64,000 bases of DNA from Vibrio breoganii (lineage in GTDB: Bacteria > Pseudomonadota > Gammaproteobacteria > Enterobacterales > Vibrionaceae): NCBI RefSeq assembly GCF_001677275.1, contig NZ_CP016178.1:1054001-1118000 (forward strand), read 5' to 3'. The notes beneath the pieces are model-generated. The model was not told the origin of the DNA. It saw only the letters and a list, made by a program, of their open reading frames with translations, and made no database searches. How positions within the stretch are numbered: the first letter of the stretch is position 1; the number at the start of each line of letters is the position of its first letter. This document shows, piece after piece, positions 17,058-28,200 of the stretch. The translations under genes were made by a program, and so were the position numbers.

Positions 17058-18350
17058 CTACCTTTCCCCAAACGCCCTGCTCACATTGGTATAAATAGGT
17101 TTCCACAGATACTGGAAGACCGTCTTCTCACCCGTAGTGATGTCCACTTCTCCAGTCATACCGGGCAATATCGTAAATTGCTCAGGGTTATCACGGAAAT
17201 AAGCCTTCTCCACATCTACGGTCACGTCATAGTAAATCTCACCACGCTCTGTTTGACTGGTGGTTGGAGAGATATTGATAACAGTACCCTTAAGTGCGCC
17301 AAATCGAGAGTAATCAAAGGCATCTACCTTCACTCGTGCTGGTTGGCCTACAGAAACAAAGCCGATATCTCTTGGAGAAAGCTTGGCTTTAAAGCGCGCC
17401 TTGCCCTCGACAGGTACAATCTCAACAATAGTGCCACCAGGTTGAATAACACCGCCTCTCTTAGTGGTAGGTAGGCTTTGAATCAACCCTTTTACCGGCG
17501 AGGTCACTAGTGTATTGCTGACCTTTGCTTGTCCAGAGCGCAATCGCGCGCGCAAAGCTGATAATTCATCTACCGCTTTAGAACGCTCTTTACTTGCCTC
17601 GAGTTTTGCTTCAGCAAGTAGTTGATCAATCTTCAAGACCGTCGCTTCTGCTTGGTTTACAAGAACGGCTTTCTTGCCTTTGTCTTGCTCTACTTCAGCT
17701 TCTATAGAGGCAATGGTTTGTCTCATCTCCAACACGCGTATTTTAGAAATACTTCCTGATTTTAAACCCTTCTCCAAAATAGCCAGTTCGTTCTGAGAGG
17801 CCCTTAATTGACGGATTGCAGCTGGCAGTTCGCGGTCAATACTCTTTAACTGCCCTGCTATCTGCTCACTCTCTTTTTCTAATACAATGCGTTTTTGAAA
17901 ATACACTTTTTTTGCCGCAGCAAGTTGTGCTCGCTGCTCAGCGACTACCGCAGGGTATGATTCTTCGTACTCTGAATAGTTGGGCTCTCGCTCTTCTATA
18001 AGGGCGGTTAAACGTTCAATAGTTAACTTTAGTGATGCCTCTTGCGCCTTCAATTCATCTAAAGCAGATGCTTGGAAGGTATCATCAAATTCTACAATGG
18101 AGTCTCCGACTTCAACTAAGTCCCCTCTTTTAACAAAGACTGTTTTTAGTTTGCCGCCCAATTCACTTTGTATGACCTGACGCTCACCCTCTGGAATCAC
18201 TGCACCTTTAGCTTTGGCAATTTCATCTACTTTGGTGAGTACTGACCAGGCTGCAAACGCTGCCACACATATAGCAATTAACAATGTGCTGTAACCCAGA
18301 AGGCGCTTGATCGCCCCTGATTCAATCACCTCTACATGATTATCACTCAT
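17058..18350 (-). CDS. HlyD/LapC-type periplasmic adaptor of a type I secretion system
   Basis: The 430-residue protein has one N-terminal membrane segment (about 17-37, YSTLLIAICVAAFAAWSVL) after a short cytoplasmic tail. A biotinyl-lipoyl-like strand pair follows (IPEGERQVIQSELGG, then VKRGDLVEVGDSIVEFDD). A long coiled-coil hairpin of Q/E/K/A-rich helices runs from about 90 to 275. Then come the second lipoyl half (VTSPVKGLIQSL) and a beta-barrel (GKARFKAKLSPRDIGFVSVGQPARVKV). This is the membrane-fusion component that bridges an inner-membrane ABC exporter to a TolC-like channel. Its ATG overlaps the stop of the upstream ABC gene (ATGA), and it is the last gene of the operon. No TolC homologue is in the window. 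Confidence 0.92.
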   Translation of the reverse strand: MSDNHVEVIESGAIKRLLGYSTLLIAICVAAFAAWSVLTKVDEIAKAKGAVIPEGERQVIQSELGGKLKTVFVKRGDLVEVGDSIVEFDDTFQASALDELKAQEASLKLTIERLTALIEEREPNYSEYEESYPAVVAEQRAQLAAAKKVYFQKRIVLEKESEQIAGQLKSIDRELPAAIRQLRASQNELAILEKGLKSGSISKIRVLEMRQTIASIEAEVEQDKGKKAVLVNQAEATVLKIDQLLAEAKLEASKERSKAVDELSALRARLRSGQAKVSNTLVTSPVKGLIQSLPTTKRGGVIQPGGTIVEIVPVEGKARFKAKLSPRDIGFVSVGQPARVKVDAFDYSRFGALKGTVINISPTTSQTERGEIYYDVTVDVEKAYFRDNPEQFTILPGMTGEVDITTGEKTVFQYLWKPIYTNVSRAFGER

Positions 18351-20392
18351 GAAGACACCTCCATTGCCGCTGGCGGTTGCGCGCCTTCTTCTTGCGCCTC
18401 GGGAACAGGCCCAGCATAAACAAGGTTGCCCCCGTCAAGGATAACCACTTGATCAGCTAAACTGATCATCTCTTTATCATGCGTCGTCATTACCACAGTT
18501 GCCGCGCCTCGTTTTGATAGAATCCATTCTTTCATTTCAACAGCAGGGTTATCCAACAGATACATTGGAAAGTCATGCAGCCTAAATTTTGCATCAATAA
18601 GAATATTAGTAACCACACCTACCACATCATTGTTCACTAGCGTCATCAACTGAGTGTTGATGCCTTCCGGCAGGGATGACAGCCATTCCTCGCCACCAGC
18701 CGCCACAATACTTGCCACTATGTCTTCATCATTACAAGCTCGACTGTCCGCAATGAACTCTTTTATGGATAGAACAGGAAGCACTCTTCTCGCCGGCATA
18801 TACCCTAACCATTGACGGTACAACAAGGGATCATACTGAGAAAGATTGCTGCCATTCACTTTCACTGAGCCATTTTGCGTGGGTACCAGTGCAGAGATTA
18901 CCTCTAATAAGGAGGTTTTTCCCGATGCCATTGGCCCTGTAATTACAACTAATTGCCCCGGCTCTATAGAAAAGCTTATTCCTGATAATGCAGGCTTTTG
19001 CTGGCTCGGGTAACGCAGAGTGACTTGATCCAACTCGATTGTTGGCGGCTTGTCGGAAAGCGGTTGATGCTGATAAATAAAGTCCCCTTCAACCGTTTGC
19101 GACAGTGCAAAGTTCACTTGCTGTTTTGCACCCGCCACTTGTTTAAAGCGTCCAGAGCTGTTGGCGAGCATTTGAGCAGGGCCTGTTACTCGAGAGATAA
19201 GCATCATGCTGGCAATAAGGCCACCGGCCGTCATTACTTCGTTGAAAATCAAGTCAATCCCCAGCGCAATCACCGCTAAGGTACTAAGCAAACCCACCGC
19301 ATAATAAATGGAGGTGTACTTAGCTTGGTGAGCCACGTGATCAAAGCTATTTTTAGATGCCAGGTAGTTGGCCTTTTTGAAGCGCTTCAACCAGTGTCCT
19401 AAGTACCCTGTGCTTCTCAAGAACGTCAGCTTAGTGTTGATCTCCATAAGGAGACTGTTTCTTGAGGTACCAGCAATGGTTTGCCTATTCGATTTTTGCG
19501 CAATACGTTTTTGGCTTCGTACCGCAAGCAGGAAATACACGAGCAAAGCAACTATAGGAACAACAACAATCCAACCACCCAAAAATCCAATGGCCACAAT
19601 AAACAACAGAACAAACGGGGCATCAAATAACGCGCCCCCCAAAGGCCCTTGCGCTACGCCTTTTAAGCTTTCTGCATTGGTCAGCCTTGCCATCAAGCTA
19701 GAACCATTTGTTAACCGATTTTGAGCAAGCGGTGTGGCAAGAACTTTGTTAATGATTGCCTCTGATATCTCCCTACTAATGCGGTTTGAGATAGTCGAAA
19801 GAAGCTGACTACGAAGCACCTTCAAAGACAGAATCATGCTAAACAGTAATAAGGCGCCAATGCCTATTCCCATCACCTCATGCCCGGCATCGCCCGCGAT
19901 GACATGGTCATAGACTGACATAGTGACAAACGGAATCATCAAGGCAAATAAATTGGCGATGAAGCTAATCGTTAACAACTTTGGAATAAGCGGACGATAC
20001 TGGTTGAGTTGGTTGCCCAACCAATCTGGTGAGTGTTTTTCTTCAGGATAGCCCGTAATTACAATAAACAAGGAATCTATTGCGGCCTTAGGGGTTGCTG
20101 CTTCAACAAACTCTTGGCCTTCAAATTCTTGATAGCCACCTAAAGAGTAACGCCCTACGGTTGCCTGTTCTTTTTGAATTTGAAGCACAGCAATGTGCTC
20201 TTGTTTACCAATCGCTTTGTTGCTCCCGAGTACTTGAAACGGGATAGCAAGACGCTCTAGTAAAGTCAGCAAATCATCCAACGACTCGACATTGTTCTGT
20301 TGTTGCCATTGCTTGCAAAAGTGCTGGTGATTGGTGTCCGCATCGATCGCTTGTAAAAGACCAAATACGCTCTGAGACAAAGTATAAATCAT
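18347..20392 (-). CDS. Type I secretion ABC subunit with C39-like N-domain and altered ATPase motifs
   Basis: The 681-residue protein has an N-terminal region of about 140 residues like the non-peptidase C39-like domain of LapB/HlyB-type exporters, six membrane helices (~150-430), and a nucleotide-binding domain (~455-660). In that domain Walker A is intact (GPMASGKTS) and the H-loop His is present (VMTTHDKE). The Q-loop Gln is replaced (GYMPARR). No LSGGQ signature can be found in the expected segment. Walker B reads YLLDNPA, with Asn in place of the catalytic Glu. The frame is clean and both ends overlap neighbours by 4 bp, so the gene appears maintained. It probably pairs with the 540-residue subunit. 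Whether it hydrolyses ATP is doubtful. Confidence 0.9.
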   Translation of the reverse strand: MIYTLSQSVFGLLQAIDADTNHQHFCKQWQQQNNVESLDDLLTLLERLAIPFQVLGSNKAIGKQEHIAVLQIQKEQATVGRYSLGGYQEFEGQEFVEAATPKAAIDSLFIVITGYPEEKHSPDWLGNQLNQYRPLIPKLLTISFIANLFALMIPFVTMSVYDHVIAGDAGHEVMGIGIGALLLFSMILSLKVLRSQLLSTISNRISREISEAIINKVLATPLAQNRLTNGSSLMARLTNAESLKGVAQGPLGGALFDAPFVLLFIVAIGFLGGWIVVVPIVALLVYFLLAVRSQKRIAQKSNRQTIAGTSRNSLLMEINTKLTFLRSTGYLGHWLKRFKKANYLASKNSFDHVAHQAKYTSIYYAVGLLSTLAVIALGIDLIFNEVMTAGGLIASMMLISRVTGPAQMLANSSGRFKQVAGAKQQVNFALSQTVEGDFIYQHQPLSDKPPTIELDQVTLRYPSQQKPALSGISFSIEPGQLVVITGPMASGKTSLLEVISALVPTQNGSVKVNGSNLSQYDPLLYRQWLGYMPARRVLPVLSIKEFIADSRACNDEDIVASIVAAGGEEWLSSLPEGINTQLMTLVNNDVVGVVTNILIDAKFRLHDFPMYLLDNPAVEMKEWILSKRGAATVVMTTHDKEMISLADQVVILDGGNLVYAGPVPEAQEEGAQPPAAMEVSS

Positions 20393-22011
20393 TGGTTATT
20401 CTCCACTTTACTTGGAGAAACACGCTTAGTAGCAAGCTCCAATATGTCAGGGTTTCGACTATTAATGATGAAGCTTCTGCCATTTTTAGAGTAATACTCA
20501 ATCACTTTAATTAACTGAGAAATTGATTCCAGATCTAAGTCTTGCTCAGGGCAATCTAACAACACCAGTGAGGTAGGCTTAGCCAATTGCGCGGTAATAG
20601 CCACAAGCTTAATACTGCCATCGCTGAGGTTATTACCAATCTGCATGCCGACCTTAGTCTCCACACCATTTGGAAGTTCGGCGATAATTCTTTGCAACCC
20701 TATAGCCTTCGCTATGGTTTGCGCCGCTTCGTTATTGTTAGAGTCAAAGCCACTCAAGTTGTCTAGCAACGAACCGGAAACCACCTGTGGCTGTCGCACC
20801 ACTGCGCTAATCTGCGATAAATGATTGTGCGCCTGTTCACTAAGTACAGCATCATTCCAACTGATCGAGCCGGAATCGACACTCTCGACCCCAGCAACGG
20901 CTGCCAACAGGAAGCTATTGGCAAGGGTTTCAGACTCGAGTACCACCACATCGCCTGGAGTCACATCAAATGAATACTGATAAGGGGTATTAAGCAACGA
21001 GATCTTCGCTTCATCTAACGCGAGTTTCTGGAGTGGCTCAAGGTACGTGCGATTGGATTGAGAGTCTTCATGATCAATCGCATTGAGTAGTTTTGAGACG
21101 GCTTCGTTCGACGCTTTAAAGGTGCTGTATTTTAGGCGAAGACCCATAAGCGCACTCATAGGCGCAACTGCACGCCCCGATAATATAGAGCAGGCGGCTA
21201 ATCCACCTGTGGTCAGCGTGCCTGCTAGTACATCTAAGCTGCCTACCAAAACAATCGCCACCGAAGTGCCCAGTGCCGCTACTTGAATCGCCTCTTGCGC
21301 AATGCTCGTTTGACGCTCAGCTTCAGAGCTAGCCAGCCAACGCTTTTGATTTAGCTTGCGGAAAAAATGGAAGATTTTAGCTTCGTTTGCTTGCGCTTTT
21401 ATCGTTTCGATCTTTGAGAAAATCGATACTACTAAGTCGCTTCTATCCAATTCACTATTCGCAGCATTTTGTGCGTGCGTATTAGAGCGACTAGAAAACA
21501 CCCACACTAATACAGCAGTGATGGCCCACACGATGATAGGGATAATCACCAGATTTCCACCAACATAGTAAACCAGACCTAAGAATATCAAGACGAATGG
21601 CACATCTATCAAACCACTGACAAACCCGCCCGAGTAAAAGTCTTTAATTTGACTGATGCCTTTAAAGCCTTCTTGCAAGGTACCAGGGTGCAGGGCTCTT
21701 ACCTGCTTAAAAGAGATGGTATCTAGCTTGTGAACCAATATTTCATAAGAACTGCGTTCAGTATTGGTCGCTGCTGCACCTAGCAACCAAGTACGAACAA
21801 AACGTAAGAAGGCATCTAGCAGTATCGCAACGCTCGCCCCAGCTAAAAGTAGTGTGGCGGTACCATAAGCTTGGTTAGGTAGAATTCTGTCGTATATCTG
21901 CAAGACAACCAATGGAATAGCTAAAGACAAAATATTAATAAGCAATGATGGTGCTAATACTTCTTTAATTGTTTGTCTTTTTCTGGCGCTGGTATCGAAA
22001 AAGGAATCCAT
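20389..22011 (-). CDS. Type I secretion ABC subunit lacking Walker A, no C39-like domain
   Basis: This 540-residue protein starts directly with the membrane domain (LLINILSLAIPLVVLQIYDRILPNQ, typical of RTX-type exporters) and ends with a nucleotide-binding-like domain (~335-540). Where Walker A should be it reads VVLESETLANSF, with no GxxxxGK. The signature is LSDGS instead of LSGGQ. Walker B is LLDCPEQDLD, with Cys for the catalytic Glu. The H-loop region (FIINSRNPD) lacks His. ATP hydrolysis at its own site is therefore excluded by known ABC chemistry. It is the first gene of the three-gene exporter operon, 260 bp downstream of giant gene B. It probably contributes the signature face to the partner's Walker A. 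Confidence 0.9.
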   Translation of the reverse strand: MDSFFDTSARKRQTIKEVLAPSLLINILSLAIPLVVLQIYDRILPNQAYGTATLLLAGASVAILLDAFLRFVRTWLLGAAATNTERSSYEILVHKLDTISFKQVRALHPGTLQEGFKGISQIKDFYSGGFVSGLIDVPFVLIFLGLVYYVGGNLVIIPIIVWAITAVLVWVFSSRSNTHAQNAANSELDRSDLVVSIFSKIETIKAQANEAKIFHFFRKLNQKRWLASSEAERQTSIAQEAIQVAALGTSVAIVLVGSLDVLAGTLTTGGLAACSILSGRAVAPMSALMGLRLKYSTFKASNEAVSKLLNAIDHEDSQSNRTYLEPLQKLALDEAKISLLNTPYQYSFDVTPGDVVVLESETLANSFLLAAVAGVESVDSGSISWNDAVLSEQAHNHLSQISAVVRQPQVVSGSLLDNLSGFDSNNNEAAQTIAKAIGLQRIIAELPNGVETKVGMQIGNNLSDGSIKLVAITAQLAKPTSLVLLDCPEQDLDLESISQLIKVIEYYSKNGRSFIINSRNPDILELATKRVSPSKVENNQ

Positions 22012-22172
22012 TTAAGTTCTTACACTCCCTGTAAGCGGTGTTTCATTCAAAAAACGTATAGTTAATCAGTAGTTACATTAAAGAGATAACAATTTTAGTC
22101 TAGTCTCTTTAACGCATATTTCACACATTAAATAGCCTTGTTTACCGTTTTGTGTCTAATAATTACGCAAAG

Positions 22173-22210
22173 CGTCCTAAAGCACATTAAGAGCAATGTA
22201 CTTTAGGACG
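22173..22210. promoter_or_regulatory. Long hairpin in the giant gene B / exporter gap
   Basis: CGTCCTAAAG (22173-22182) pairs with CTTTAGGACG (22201-22210); the inner ACATT and AATGT also pair. No T-run follows on the minus strand, so it is not a standard intrinsic terminator. It may be a partial terminator, a processing site or an attenuator that lowers exporter expression relative to the giant substrate. Confidence 0.5.
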
Positions 22211-22243
22211 AATGATTAAATAATAGACCGCTAATTAAGACCA

Positions 22244-22279
22244 ATTATTAGTCCAGTGTTCTATTGCAGGACTAATAAT
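22244..22279. promoter_or_regulatory. Hairpin overlapping the stop codon of giant gene B
   Basis: ATTATTAGTCC (22244-22254) pairs perfectly with GGACTAATAAT (22269-22279). The 3' side contains the TAG stop of giant gene B on the minus strand. Together with the hairpin at 22173-22210 it could protect the 3' end of a 12.6-kb message. Function is inferred only. Confidence 0.45.
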
Positions 22280-25200
22280 GATGTTCGACCAAAAGGTCGT
22301 GGTGGTGATTAAAGTCATCATGGGTCTGATGCTCTAAATCATGAATGTCATCTCCCATGATTGTTGAACTACTAACCCCATGCTCATCTCGTATTACCTC
22401 TGATGATGCAAAAATAAGGTCCAGATCTGCTGGAGTATCAAGAGAGTGAGGGCCGTCGTGATTGTGTTGCACAATACCCACATGAGCTAAATAGGCTTGA
22501 GCCCCTGTATGTTCTGGTTGCTCTGTAGCAAGATCATCTAAGGTGACAACTACATTCTCAATAATATTCGTGTCCGCTTCATCCGCCGACGAAAGAGAGG
22601 ATGGCTGTGGTGCCGGAGCTGGGTTTTCCAACATCATGCTAAGAGTAGCTGGAGCTGAATCTACATGCCCATCATTGGCGGTATAGCCGAACGCTAGCAA
22701 CTGTCCACTTTGAACTCCCTGAGCTGGTACAAATCGCAAATGATCTAAATCACTAGACAATATTGGTGCATTCGCAGCAACAGCCGATACGCCGCCATGC
22801 CCATCATCCAGCTCTAGAACGCCGACGGCAGGGTCTGGAAGTGAGGTAACGGTAATATGATGCAACGCATCACCATCAATGTCTTTAAATCCAAAATCAG
22901 CACTACTGAATACATGGGTTTGTCCTGCTTGTTCAGTCATCCCCGGTACTGGTGTCACTGTAGGGGAGTCATTCTCGCCTGAGATCTGAACCTCTACCTC
23001 ATAAGCAGTGCCATCCTGACTATAGACGGTGACCTTATCTATTAGTGTCTCTCCTTCTTTTAACCCCTGAATAGCAGCATCAGATTGTTTAGTCATGGTG
23101 TATCCCCAATGACCATGTTCATCGATATCTAGCTCACCATATTGGCCATGTAAGCCTGTTGCCGCTTTGAAGACTTCCTCGGAAGAGCCGTCAGGGTCAC
23201 TAATGCTAAGATCTCCAGCAGTTTTGCCCATTGGTGAGTCCTCTCGCACAAGCGCAGATACAGCCACGCTAATTTGCGCTGGATCGTTGACAGGCGTTAC
23301 ATGAAGTGTCGCGGTTTGCTCTGCAGAGTCAGCATGACCATCACTGACTTTATAACCAAAGTGAACATCACCATTAAAGTTTGTCACTGGATTGAACACC
23401 AAATGACTAATTTGGTTTTTCGCAATAGTTTGCCCCGACGTAACAGGGTTACCATTAAGTAGTAATTGTCCCTCTGTCGCGGGATCAGGGATACTAGTCA
23501 ACGAGATTGAATGCAAGGTATCGCCTTGGTCTGTATCTGTGAAACCAAACATGACTGGCCGAAAATTCAACGAACTATCTTCATTGAGTGTCTTAGTGAG
23601 TACATGGGACACAGTCGGCGCGTCGTTAGTACCTGTAATGGATACAGTAATATCTTGGCTTGTACCATCTGCTGATTGAACCTTGATAGTGTCAGTAACC
23701 TGCACACCTGCTCCAAGTCGTTGCACATTTTGGTTTGCATTATTTAATGTATAGGTCCATTCACCATTACGGTCGACATCAAGGGTTCCATAGGTTCCTG
23801 CTACAGTTGTAGCTTGAAAATGCTCTTCACCCCTATCAACATCAGTCACCGTTAGCTTTCCCGTTGCAGTTGCAATGCTATCTTCTGTTACTGCCCCAGC
23901 AACCGTACCACCAATTGTCGCCTCCTCATTGCTACCTTGAAGAGTCACGGCAACAGTGTGCTGCGTCCCATCTGCAGAATGCACAGTAAAGGTTTCTGTG
24001 ACTGTTTCGCCATGAGGAATCGCTTTTATGGCGTCCGGTGTATCCACATGGTACTGCCAGTTACCATCAGCTGTTATTGATAAGTGTCCGTAGGCAGATT
24101 GCTGGAAACCCGGGTTAGCACTAGTGCTATCCGGCACGACATTAAGCTCTTGAATAAAGTGAGCTTCACCACTATCTGGGTCTGTAATATGCAGTTGTTC
24201 GGCCGTTGTGGTCGTAGCGGATATAGACGGGCCATCAGTTACCGTTGCTGTACTTGTACCAGTAATGGTTGGGGCGTCATTGGTTCCGGTTAGGTGAATC
24301 ACCAAGTTTTGTGGTGCACTATCACCATGATTATCACGAGCAATAATAGGAATAGTAATATCCTTGTGTTCACCCACTTTTAGAGCATTGTATGCGTGAG
24401 GGTCAAAGCTATAACTTCCATCAGGGTTCAAGGTAAAACCTGCAACCTGACTGCCTTGCAAATGGTAAGTCGTGTGTTGCCCTTGCAAGTTGTCACTATC
24501 AACATCATGGGCGCTAAGCTGGCCCGTGACGACAGCGTCATCTTCATTTTTCGTAATTTGTGTAATGGCATCAAGCACAGGCACATCATTAGTACCGGTT
24601 ACGGTAATCACAAGGTTGCGAGTATGACTGCTACCGCCATTATTATCAGTCACGGTTACAGGCACCGTCAGTGTTTCTTTTTCACCTTGCGCAAGGTGTT
24701 CGAAGATCGGGTCTTTAAGATCCAAGCTATAAGCGCCGGTGGCCGAATTTAGCGAAAACCCAGCATGAGTGTATTGAGTCTCATAAATCAACACATCCGC
24801 AGGGTTATCAATGGTGCGTGAGCCTTGCGTGTCCACATCTGTAGCATGTATTTGTCCTGATAGAGTATTACCTCCCTCTTTTCCGTTTATAGCGGTAATG
24901 GCATTTAGCACAGGATCATCATTGGTACCGCGAACTTCTACGGATAAGTCGTACTTAGTGCCATCTTGGGATGTAATGTGGAAGTGCTCGGTCAGTTTTC
25001 CTATTGCACTCAGTTGTTGTACTCCTGGTTTATCACCACGAGTCAGGACATAGTTCCAATTTCCATCTCTATCCAATTGCAAATACCCGAACTGCCCACG
25101 GATATGGCTATTCGCTTGGAAGTGTTCTTCTGCACCGCCAGTTGGCGTATCTACATCAGTAATACTAAGTTTCCCGCTGGCACTACCCTTGATGTCTTCT

Positions 25201-28200
25201 TGAGCATAATCTGGTGTTGGATTTGTAATTACCGCAGGGTCATTGGTTGCAGTAACTTCAATAGCCGCCAACGCGCTGGTCGTCGCACCCGCCGAATCTG
25301 TGACCTCGTAGGTCACATGCACAGTACCGTGGAAGTTTGGATCTGTTGGGACAAAGCGATAGCCATTGCCACTTGCCTCAAACCTTCCTTTGGCTTGATC
25401 ACCGGTTACAAGAGTCGGTGTTCCCGTTAAATGCAATTTGTCGCTATCTGTCGCAATGTCAGGATCTTTAACATGCGCCAAGAACTGTGACTCAGTGAAT
25501 ACATGAGTTGCTGTTGGCGCTGCTGTGGTTGATTCCGCTACGCTACCCAACTTAAAGTCAGAAGCGACAGGTTTATCGTTCACCGCGGTAACAGGCAGAG
25601 TCGCCGTTACTTTTTGTACTTGTGAATGATGCATGCCATCAGTGACTTCAAAACTGAAGTGAAGATCACCGTGCTGATCTTGCTTTGAACTAAAGATAAA
25701 GTTCCCTTGCCCATCATCTCTCACTGTCACTGGAGCGCCATTGGTGTCCGTGATTTTCAAATGCGTAACATGTAAGGTATCACCATCAGGATCGCTTGCC
25801 CCAGCCAAAGTGAGTAGCTGTTGCGCAGATACTGTGTGCGTACCAAAATCCTCAGTCTGGCTAGATAAATGGATATCACTGTTTGCCACTACCGGAGGGC
25901 GGTTATGTCCCATCACGGTTAGCGTCACAATCTGTGTATCGCTACCACCATGTCCGTCGGTCACCTCTACTGGCACCTTAAATACACGAGTTTGGCCTGG
26001 CGGTATTGAACCAAAATGAGCACTGTCAGGCGTGAAGGTATATTCACCTTGAGCATTAACGCTAAAGCCCGCTAAGTTTCCTTGACCATCAAGGAACTCC
26101 TTTGCAATTGCGCCCCCCTGTCCATCGGTTGGCGCACCGGAGTGATAAGCAAGTGAGAGTATGTCTTCGTGATCAATATCTGCCACAGTAAGTTGTCCCA
26201 CTACATGAGTAGTATCCACTTCAGCAATATCAATTCCTTGTTGAATCTGATGTTGCGCATTCTCTATATGTTGATCAACACCGGTGATCTGAGGAGCGTC
26301 ATTAGTACCGGTAATGGTAACGACTAACGTTGTGGGAGCCGCATTCGGGCCACGAACTGTAAAGGTTTCTGTCAGCGTTTCCCCAACAGCAAGTTGATTG
26401 ACGGGATCCGTAGGGCTGTTGTGTTGGTTTAAATGATATTCCCAACCCCCATTTGGTTGCAGTTTGACGAAACCAAATGCGCTAGAGCCGTCGGCATGAG
26501 CATTGGGCATCAAGTGGTTGGCACCATACACTTCGTCATGCGAGCTATGGGTTCCCGATACATGCACTTGATGGACGGTGCCGGTTACCTTGTCGCCGCC
26601 TTCAGCAATAGTCGTGTGATATATATCTTGCGAAAATTTGTCTTGGTCAATAGGGGCCTTAGGTGGGGCAATTTGAGATCCATCACTCCCTGTTCCACGA
26701 CCTGGAATCAAAGGAACATGGCGTACAACGCTAAATGAAGTTTGCATCTTAGTTGAAGCAATCCCATCGGTAACGGTGTAATCGATCACAACAGGGCCTG
26801 TAAAATGGGATGCTGGAATAAAATCATAGCCGCCCTTCCCGTCTTGCCTTAATGTCCCAACACTTGCGTCATGCAGATGAATATCAGAGAGCTGCTGTCC
26901 CGCACCCGTAGCGGTTAACCTTCCAATTGAAAGATGATCGCCAGTATCAGGATCCGTTGCTCTATCCAAAAACATCTGGTCGTCAAAGTGTGCTTTCGGG
27001 TCTGCAACTTGAGTACCGTGAGTATCATCCAAATACAAGTTAGGCATCGGCACACCGGTCGCTTCAGGCGCATCATTGGTACCCGTTACTCTTATCTCGA
27101 TAGTATCTTTGATAGTGATACCACTAGAATCAGTAACACTAACCACAGCACTAATAACCTCAACTTGCCCTTCTCTTAAGTGGTTATAAAATGTGGCTGT
27201 TGGCTCAAAGGTATAGACCCCAGTATCAGGGTCAATAATCAACCCTGGGACAGGTTTATCGAGACTAAAGTGAAGCATATCCGTAGTATCTTTGTCATCA
27301 ACATGCAGTTTTCCGATGACCGGTTTACCATCTTCTACTGCAACAATAGTATCCACCTGCGTAACTTCAGGCGCCTCATTCTTGCCAGTAATATCGATGT
27401 TAATAGTATGCGATGTGCCATCGATTGACCTAAAGACTACCTTGTCCAGCATGTGCTCTCCGGCTCCCAGAGCCAGTACCGCTGGATCCTTGTCATTTAG
27501 GGTGTAATGCCAGTGACCATTCCTATCAATAGAGGCGAAACCATGAGTTCCTGGAATTGAACTCGTCGCTGTGAAATGACTTTCATCTTTATCTGGATCC
27601 GATACCGTCAAATACCCTTCTGCCACCAAGTCGCTACCGTCTGTAACACTTAGGTCTTGAGGGTGTGCATTATCCGGAACAATTAGCGCAGGATCAGGAA
27701 GCGGATTAACATGCAATGTAGCCACGGCTGATGGTGTACCACCCCCGCCATGTTGAATATTGCTGCTAGTATCACCATCAGAAACCGTGAAACTAAACTT
27801 AACATCAGTCCCAAATTTATGACTATTCCAGTTCGCTGACGGTGTAAACAGCCAACCTCCATTAGGGTCTTTAACCAATTGACCTGCGCCTGCTGTTTTC
27901 AGTTGCAAAGAGGTCACATGTAAGTCTGTCTCTTGGTTATCTATATCACTCGTATGGGCAAGAAGATCGCCTTCCGAGATGTGAATCGCTGAAGAGTCCT
28001 CATCAATGCTGCTCAATCCAACATTGCGTGCATTAGGGGCATCATTTACTGGATTAACGTGGATATAGCCACGCTCTGTTACCACGCCACCATGGTTGTC
28101 ATCGATTTTAAAGACAACTGGAACCTCACCTGGGAAAGTGTCCGCATTTTCATTACTTGCCGGAATAAACTCAAAGCGGCCCATCCCGTGGTCGACTAAA

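Noticed and set aside
17178..20200. Plus-strand frames inside the exporter operon
   Set aside because: They are shadows of the HlyD and ABC genes.
20389..22011. Loss of Walker A as a sign of a pseudogene
   Set aside because: The frame is complete, overlaps its neighbour by 4 bp and keeps a well-formed membrane domain, so a maintained degenerate subunit is more likely.
24966..25430. 154-codon plus-strand frame opposite giant gene B
   Set aside because: No start signal, composition of a shadow frame, and the opposite frame is clearly coding.
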